Assembly (NCBI GenBank): GCA_028287235.1 | Contig: JAQBQB010000018.1 | Span: 62,001-126,000 of the forward strand | Source of the DNA: Gemmatimonadota bacterium | GTDB taxonomy: Bacteria; Gemmatimonadota; Gemmatimonadetes; Gemmatimonadales; Gemmatimonadaceae | Length of the DNA stretch: 64,000 bases | Reading direction: 5' to 3' | Shown here: positions 60,156-64,000 of the stretch, piece after piece | How the letters are laid out: each line of letters begins with the position of its first letter | How positions within the stretch are numbered: position 1 is the first letter of the stretch | Translations under genes and position numbers: made by a program | Notes under the pieces: generated by a model | The model's database searches: none | The model's input: the letters and a program-made list of their open reading frames with translations, nothing else | What the model was told of the DNA's origin: nothing

Positions 60156-62564
60156 ATGCCGTCGATACCACTTCATCATATCGCCGCGCTGCTCGCCGGC
60201 GCATTTCTCGTCGCTGCCTCGCCCGGGCGCCTCCAGGCGCAGCAGGGCGGAGCCGAAGGATCCATCCGCGGCCGAGTCGCCGACGCCGCGAAGACCGGTG
60301 TGCCGGCCGTGACACTCCACGTCAACGGGACGCGCCTCGGCGCGTACTCCGACACGCAGGGTGAGTACGTCGTCGCCCACGTTCCTGTCGGGTCCTATAC
60401 GGTGAGCGTGCGTCGCACCGGCTTCGCGCCCGACTCGTTCTCCGTCGACGTGCATGCGGGCGAGGTGGTGACGCACGACGTCGCCCTTCGTGCCGCGGCG
60501 CAGTCGCTCGGCCCGGTGCTGATCAGCGCTTCGCCGCGACTCAACGAAACGAAGGAACAGGCCCTCGAGAAGCAGCGGAACGCCGACAACTTCATCGTCA
60601 TTCTGTCCGGTGACGTGATCCGCGCGCTGCCGAGCGCGAATGCTGCCGAGGCCGCGGCACGCCTTCCCGGTGTCTCGACGGAGCGCGACGAAGGCGAAGG
60701 AAAGTTCGTGCAGATTCGCGGCACGGAGCCGCGCCTGTCGAACGTCACGGTGAACGGCGTCCACATTCCCGGCACCCAGGCGGGCAGCCGCGTCACGAAG
60801 CTCGACGACGTCCCGACCGATCTGCTGTCGGCGATCGAAGTCTCCAAGACGCTCACGGCCGACCAGGACGCCGACGCGATCGGCGGATCCGTGAATCTCG
60901 TGACGAAGACTCCGGAGGGCGCGCCCCGCGGGTACATCGCCGGCCAACTCGGCCAGGCAACATTGGAGCAGCGGCGGCAGGGGCAGGGGAGCGCCATGTG
61001 GGGCGGCCGCTTCGGCGAGCAGCGCAAGCTCGGCTTTCTCGCCGGCGCCACGTACGACCACAACAATCGCGGCATCAACGACGTCGAGCTGGCGTGGGAC
61101 ACGAACGCCGAGGGCACACCCATCCCGATCGAATGGGATCAGCGCGACTATCTCTACGACCGCACGCGATTCGGCGCCAACACGGCGCTCGATTACCGCT
61201 TCGACGACGGCTCCACGATGTTCATGCGGGGCGCGTGGACCAAGTTCCAGAACTTCGGCGTCGTCTACCGGTACGACGTCGCGGCGAATGGCGATTCATC
61301 GCAGGCGTCGTCGGGCGCCGCGGGCATCGGCACCGGCGCCGATCTCACGCGCAACACGTCGAACCGCACGCCCATCGAGCAGCTGTTCAGTCTCAACGGC
61401 GGCGGAAAGAAACTGTTCGGCACCGTTGAAGTGAACTATGGCCTGAACTACTCCGGCACACGTTCGACGTCGGCCGACGCCAACTCGAGCGCCTTCACGT
61501 ATAGCGGCCTCAATGTCCGCTACGACGGTACCAATCACAATTATCCGAGCTACAGCTACCTCTCGAGCGCCGACCAGGCGATCGCGACGTCGCCGTCGAG
61601 CTACAAGTTCAAGTCGGCGTCGATTGGCGCGGGCCGAACGAAAGCCGACGAAACCGGCGGCCAGCTCGATGCGCTTTTCCACTACGTCATGGGTGGAAGC
61701 GAGGCGCAGCTCAAGATCGGCGCGAAGTATCGCGACGAGAGTCGGGACAACGTGAACCTCAACCGCAGCTTCGTCGCGAACGGTAACTTGCCGCTCACCC
61801 AGGTGCTCGGAAGCTTCACCGACGCGAACTTCTATCAGGACCTCGCGAAAGGCTACGACATCGGCCCGCAGGCGAACCACAGCACCCTGCGCGCCTTCGA
61901 GTCGGCGAACCCGTCGATGTTCAAGGAGACGACCAAGCCGCTCTCGGATTCGCTCAGCAACTTTACCGGCGGCGAGAAGGTCGCCGCGCTGTTCGCGATG
62001 CACACCATGGATCGCGGCCCCGTACGACTCAACGTCGGCCTCCGCATGGAGAACACCGACGTGAATTTCAGCGGCAACGCCGCAACCACGCCGGCCGAGG
62101 CCAACGGCAAGGCGACCGGCCCGCAGGTGGTGCGCCGGGTGACGGGCACGCAGAACTACACGGATTTGTTTCCGAGCGCGCAATTTCGTATCGCCGCGGA
62201 CGAGAACAGCAACATTCGCTTTGCCGTGACGCGCGGAATCGCGCGCGCCAACTATTCGGATCTGGCGCCGCACGTCGCCGGCGAAGCGTGCTCGAGCTGC
62301 GCGCTCCGATTCAACAACCTCAGCGTGGGCAACCCCGACCTCAAGCCGCAAGGCGAACGCCGAGGAGCGCGTGTCACTGGAGCACCTCGCGCGGCCGTCG
62401 CCGGAACCCGGGGCGAATCCGTTTCACTACGTGATCGTGCACGTCGACGGCGACAAGATCAGCACCGAAGTGGTCGGCGTCGACTGGGGGAAGGGATTCG
62501 AGCCGTATCGATCAAGCTCGGCGTCGTTGGACTCCAAGCCGTAGGCAGAGCGACTATGACGTGA
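60156..62564 (+). CDS. TonB-dependent receptor, C-terminally truncated
   Basis: 802 codons from ATG at 60156. A signal peptide ends near LQAQ. Residues about 35-110 are a carboxypeptidase-like pre-domain (IRGRVADAAKTGVPAVTLH), then the plug (about 135-250: GVSTERDEGEGKFVQIRGT, DDVPTDLLSAIEVSKTL, GGSVNLVTKTPEGAP), then barrel strands. The recognisable receptor ends at GNPDLKPQ (about 62,351). The remaining ~70 codons are Arg-rich and do not look like receptor, and a normal receptor would continue for about another 200 residues. The barrel would be open, so the protein is probably non-functional. See the finding on the junction. Confidence 0.75.
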   Translation: MPSIPLHHIAALLAGAFLVAASPGRLQAQQGGAEGSIRGRVADAAKTGVPAVTLHVNGTRLGAYSDTQGEYVVAHVPVGSYTVSVRRTGFAPDSFSVDVHAGEVVTHDVALRAAAQSLGPVLISASPRLNETKEQALEKQRNADNFIVILSGDVIRALPSANAAEAAARLPGVSTERDEGEGKFVQIRGTEPRLSNVTVNGVHIPGTQAGSRVTKLDDVPTDLLSAIEVSKTLTADQDADAIGGSVNLVTKTPEGAPRGYIAGQLGQATLEQRRQGQGSAMWGGRFGEQRKLGFLAGATYDHNNRGINDVELAWDTNAEGTPIPIEWDQRDYLYDRTRFGANTALDYRFDDGSTMFMRGAWTKFQNFGVVYRYDVAANGDSSQASSGAAGIGTGADLTRNTSNRTPIEQLFSLNGGGKKLFGTVEVNYGLNYSGTRSTSADANSSAFTYSGLNVRYDGTNHNYPSYSYLSSADQAIATSPSSYKFKSASIGAGRTKADETGGQLDALFHYVMGGSEAQLKIGAKYRDESRDNVNLNRSFVANGNLPLTQVLGSFTDANFYQDLAKGYDIGPQANHSTLRAFESANPSMFKETTKPLSDSLSNFTGGEKVAALFAMHTMDRGPVRLNVGLRMENTDVNFSGNAATTPAEANGKATGPQVVRRVTGTQNYTDLFPSAQFRIAADENSNIRFAVTRGIARANYSDLAPHVAGEACSSCALRFNNLSVGNPDLKPQGERRGARVTGAPRAAVAGTRGESVSLRDRARRRRQDQHRSGRRRLGEGIRAVSIKLGVVGLQAVGRATMT
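62350..62544 (+). pseudogene. C-terminal remnant of a metallophosphoesterase-like protein
   Basis: In the frame one base away from the receptor, a protein-like sequence of 64 codons (KANAEERVSLEHLARPSP...NPFHYVIVHVDGDKISTE) reads to TAG 62542-62544. The strand pattern FHYVIVHVDGDKISTEVVG is like the C-terminal beta domain of secreted metallophosphoesterases. There is no start and no catalytic region. It directly abuts the truncated receptor, so a deletion has probably joined two neighbouring genes. Confidence 0.5.
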
Positions 62565-63111
62565 CGCTCGGGGCGATGACGGTTTCCTTCACCCCGAGCC
62601 GTCCGCCGTCGTTATGGTAGCTCAGCACCGCCTCGCCATCGGCGCGCTCGGCGCACAGTTGGCCCACCGTCCCGAAGACAGTCTTGAGCTCGTTCTCGTT
62701 GCACGTCGGCAGATACGCGCGCAACACGCGCGGGTCGTAGTAGCGGAACACGAGCCGCCGGCCGGCTTCGTCACGCACGCGGAGAAAGCGGCGAAAGTGC
62801 ACGCGGAGCGTTTCCATCGGCTCCGTGGTGCGCACGAAGATTCCCCAGCTCTGCCCCCAGCCCAACGAGAGCAGCTCGCGCGTCCACGACTCGCGGCGGT
62901 ACAGATGGACGAGATACGGCGCGCAGCGGTCGAGCACGGGCGCGATCGGTCCACGATACAAGCTCGTGTAGTCCAGTGCGCGCCGCTTGATCCACGGGTG
63001 GATGCGGGTGTCGCGCGCGCAATCGAGAATCACGTAGACGTCGAGCCCCGGAACGTCGGTCCAGAGCGCGGCGGCGATTCGGTCGACGCGCGGCGCGTCT
63101 AGCGTCGTCAC
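62554..63111 (-). CDS. DUF4123 protein (type VI secretion effector adaptor-like)
   Basis: 185 residues from GTG at 63111. DUF4123 blocks are well preserved: VYVILDCARDTRIHPWI, LYRGPIAPVLDRCAPYLVHL, LLSLGWGQSWGIFVR, HFRRFLRVRDEAG, FRYYDPRVLRAYLP. DUF4123 proteins (Tap/TEC group) load toxins onto VgrG spikes in type VI and related contractile systems. No VgrG, PAAR or toxin is visible in the window. Its start overlaps the preceding gene's stop (GTGA). It is convergent with the receptor remnant, with 9 bases between stops. Confidence 0.85.
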   Translation of the reverse strand: MTTLDAPRVDRIAAALWTDVPGLDVYVILDCARDTRIHPWIKRRALDYTSLYRGPIAPVLDRCAPYLVHLYRRESWTRELLSLGWGQSWGIFVRTTEPMETLRVHFRRFLRVRDEAGRRLVFRYYDPRVLRAYLPTCNENELKTVFGTVGQLCAERADGEAVLSYHNDGGRLGVKETVIAPSVTS

Positions 63112-63704
63112 GCCGCCTGGTCCTGGGGCCCATCGGCGGCGGCAGCCTCGCGCTGCTTCTTGCGCTTCTCGCACTCCTCGCAGAACGGTACGCCCGACTC
63201 GGCCGCCTGTTGCAGCACGGCGGCCTGCGCTTCCGCGTCGACTGCGGCGTCGTCGGCCTGAGCCGCTTCGGCGGCCGCGGCAGCGGCGACTGTCGCGGCA
63301 CTCGGTGGGGGAGCGGGCGCGGGCGCGGCGGTTGCCGTTGCGGCTGCACTCGTCGACGTCGCACCCGCGCTGCTGCTGTCGGAGCTCGCGCCGGCGCCGC
63401 CGCCGCTTCCGCCACCGCCGCGCATCCGGCGGCGCATGCCGATCACGATGCGGCCGCTCGCGACGTGGCGGGCGAGCGTGGTGAGCAGCTCGGTGTTCAT
63501 CATCCGCGCGACGTCGGTGCGCGGGTCAGTGTCCGTCAGGATCTTTCGAATCTGGGTGGTCGTCTGCGAATCGACGTCGAGCGACCGGAGGAAGTCGAGC
63601 GCGGCCTCGGGATCCCGAAACTGGAACGACGTGTCCGTATCCTGCTGTTTGTGGCTCGGCAGGAGGACGATGTCACCGAATCGGATCGGGAGGGGCGTCG
63701 GCAT
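63108..63704 (-). CDS. Unknown partner of the DUF4123 gene, Cys-x-x-Cys tail
   Basis: 198 residues from ATG at 63704 (no clear ribosome site). Residues 1-92 are a compact alpha/beta-looking domain with RFGDIVLLPSHKQQ at the start and LLTTLARHVASGRIVIGMRRR at its end. Residues 95-165 are a Gly/Ser/Ala/Pro linker. The C-terminus has CEECEKRKK (Cys175, Cys178), a possible metal-binding knuckle. I do not recognise the family; the coupling to DUF4123 (GTGA) suggests a role in the same secretion or effector module. Confidence 0.55.
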   Translation of the reverse strand: MPTPLPIRFGDIVLLPSHKQQDTDTSFQFRDPEAALDFLRSLDVDSQTTTQIRKILTDTDPRTDVARMMNTELLTTLARHVASGRIVIGMRRRMRGGGGSGGGAGASSDSSSAGATSTSAAATATAAPAPAPPPSAATVAAAAAAEAAQADDAAVDAEAQAAVLQQAAESGVPFCEECEKRKKQREAAAADGPQDQAA

Positions 63705-63751
63705 GCCGGAATGAATGGTGAGGCGGACAATCGACGGCGGGAGACCGCCAA

Positions 63752-63803
63752 CGGAGGGCGAGGGATTCGAACCCCCAAGTCCTTGCGGACGCCAGTTTTC
63801 AAG
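63752..63803 (-). other. tRNA-Ser 3' fragment, putative attachment site
   Basis: On the minus strand, an anticodon loop (CTTGAAA, UGA), the 3' stem half ACTGG, a variable arm (GGCGTCCGCAAGGACTT), a T arm (GGGGG-TTCGAAT-CCCTC), the 3' acceptor strand GCCCTCC and discriminator G. The sequence upstream does not pair with ACTGG and no D arm or 5' acceptor strand (GGAGGGC) is present in the remaining 200 bases. It is the displaced 3' end of a tRNA-Ser(UGA) gene, as left by site-specific integration. Confidence 0.75.
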
Positions 63804-63884
63804 TTCGTGATGTGCGTTTGCGTACTGTTGCGACGTGCTGCGTTCGCTTCTAGAGACGCCCTTAGCGCGCGTTGGCATTTCGAT

Positions 63885-64000
63885 CTAATGCTCCGCCAAT
63901 GCGCGCGTTTTGTCGGCCAATGGCCCAGCAGCGGCCCCGACCAGACTGAGCGTCGGTGGAGGCTCAACGAGGGAACGCAGGTGTTCGCGCGAAAGATGAG
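63885..64000 (-). CDS. Probable tyrosine recombinase (integrase), C-terminal end (partial)
   Basis: The frame enters from the right edge and ends at TAG (63885-63887), giving 37 residues. It begins with HLSREHLRSLVEP, matching the YAHL/YSHL-x-x-EHL segment directly after the catalytic Tyr of tyrosine recombinases. The preceding partial codon (NCT) fits the Ala/Ser/Thr expected there, so the Tyr lies just outside the window. The last 24 residues are a loose tail. It reads toward the tRNA-Ser fragment 81 bases away. Confidence 0.5.
   Translation of the reverse strand, partial: HLSREHLRSLVEPPPTLSLVGAAAGPLADKTRALAEH

Noticed and set aside
63752-63803. Functional tRNA-Ser(UGA) gene
   Set aside because: The 5' acceptor strand, D arm and 5' half of the anticodon stem are missing in the sequence upstream on the minus strand, so it can only be a fragment.
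63108-63878. Longer version of the CEEC-tail gene starting in or beyond the tRNA fragment
   Set aside because: The extra N-terminal residues are the translation of the tRNA fragment and flanking DNA. The natural start is ATG 63704.

Overview
The window is high-GC bacterial chromosome, densely packed with genes that overlap by 1 or 4 bases. The mix of a bacterial housekeeping core with large secreted and outer-membrane proteins (TonB-dependent receptor, TolB-propeller/beta-barrel fusion, DUF4159- and DUF4175-like proteins, a FlgD-like Ig tail) suggests a Gram-negative bacterium of the FCB/Gemmatimonadota kind. That placement is my inference from gene content; no 16S gene is present.

Layout. 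1-4.1 kb: end of a PP2C phosphatase, a CsgG-like protein, an MBL hydrolase, a Crp/Fnr regulator and a PQQ-type sugar dehydrogenase lipoprotein. 4.2-9.1 kb (+): translation operon rpmE-prfA-prmC-ylbF-like-tmk-S41 protease; prfA appears to start at CUG. 9.1-22.6 kb (-): rsfS, a metalloprotease/propeller/beta-barrel fusion, then two SPOR-like envelope proteins, smc, a secreted FlgD-tail protein, an RNase Z-like MBL protein, aroF and a LolA-like protein, nearly all with overlapping starts and stops. 22.8-27 kb: ferritin-like DUF892 protein, AI-2E-type permease, and the rpsF-rpsR-DUF2232-rplI operon with a clear promoter and terminator. 28-36 kb (-): ychF, pth, rplY, prs, tRNA-Gln, ispE, a UPF0104-type flippase-like protein, a degenerate HPt-like protein and pdxJ. 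36-46.5 kb: lipoprotein, mce, trxA, then a coupled block (unknown protein-rsmI-DUF4159-DUF4175-like-TPR-amidotransferase-like). 46.6-54.3 kb: a JAMM-DinG helicase fusion, FAH hydrolase, aminotransferase, TonB-like protein, lexA, gltX, tRNA-Ser(GCU). 54.3-62.5 kb: a fused MFS/spermidine-synthase-like protein, an ABC exporter, a 21-bp tandem repeat, a small periplasmic protein and a TonB-dependent receptor.

The right end (62.3-64 kb) is the accessory part. The TonB receptor breaks off at about 62,351 and runs out of frame into the last ~64 codons of what looks like a metallophosphoesterase. Convergent to this is a two-gene unit whose second gene is a DUF4123 protein, a family that acts as an adaptor for type VI secretion effectors. 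Just beyond lies the 3' part of a tRNA-Ser gene without its 5' half, next to the C-terminal end of a probable tyrosine recombinase. Together these mark the junction of an integrated element that continues to the right.

The most unusual single protein is the 833-residue JAMM-DinG fusion, which keeps both the complete JAMM metal motif and all XPD/DinG helicase and Fe-S motifs. The longest poorly understood system is the coupled DUF4159/DUF4175/TPR/amidotransferase-like block. No CRISPR array, insertion sequence, rRNA operon or gene-free stretch longer than 300 bases was seen.
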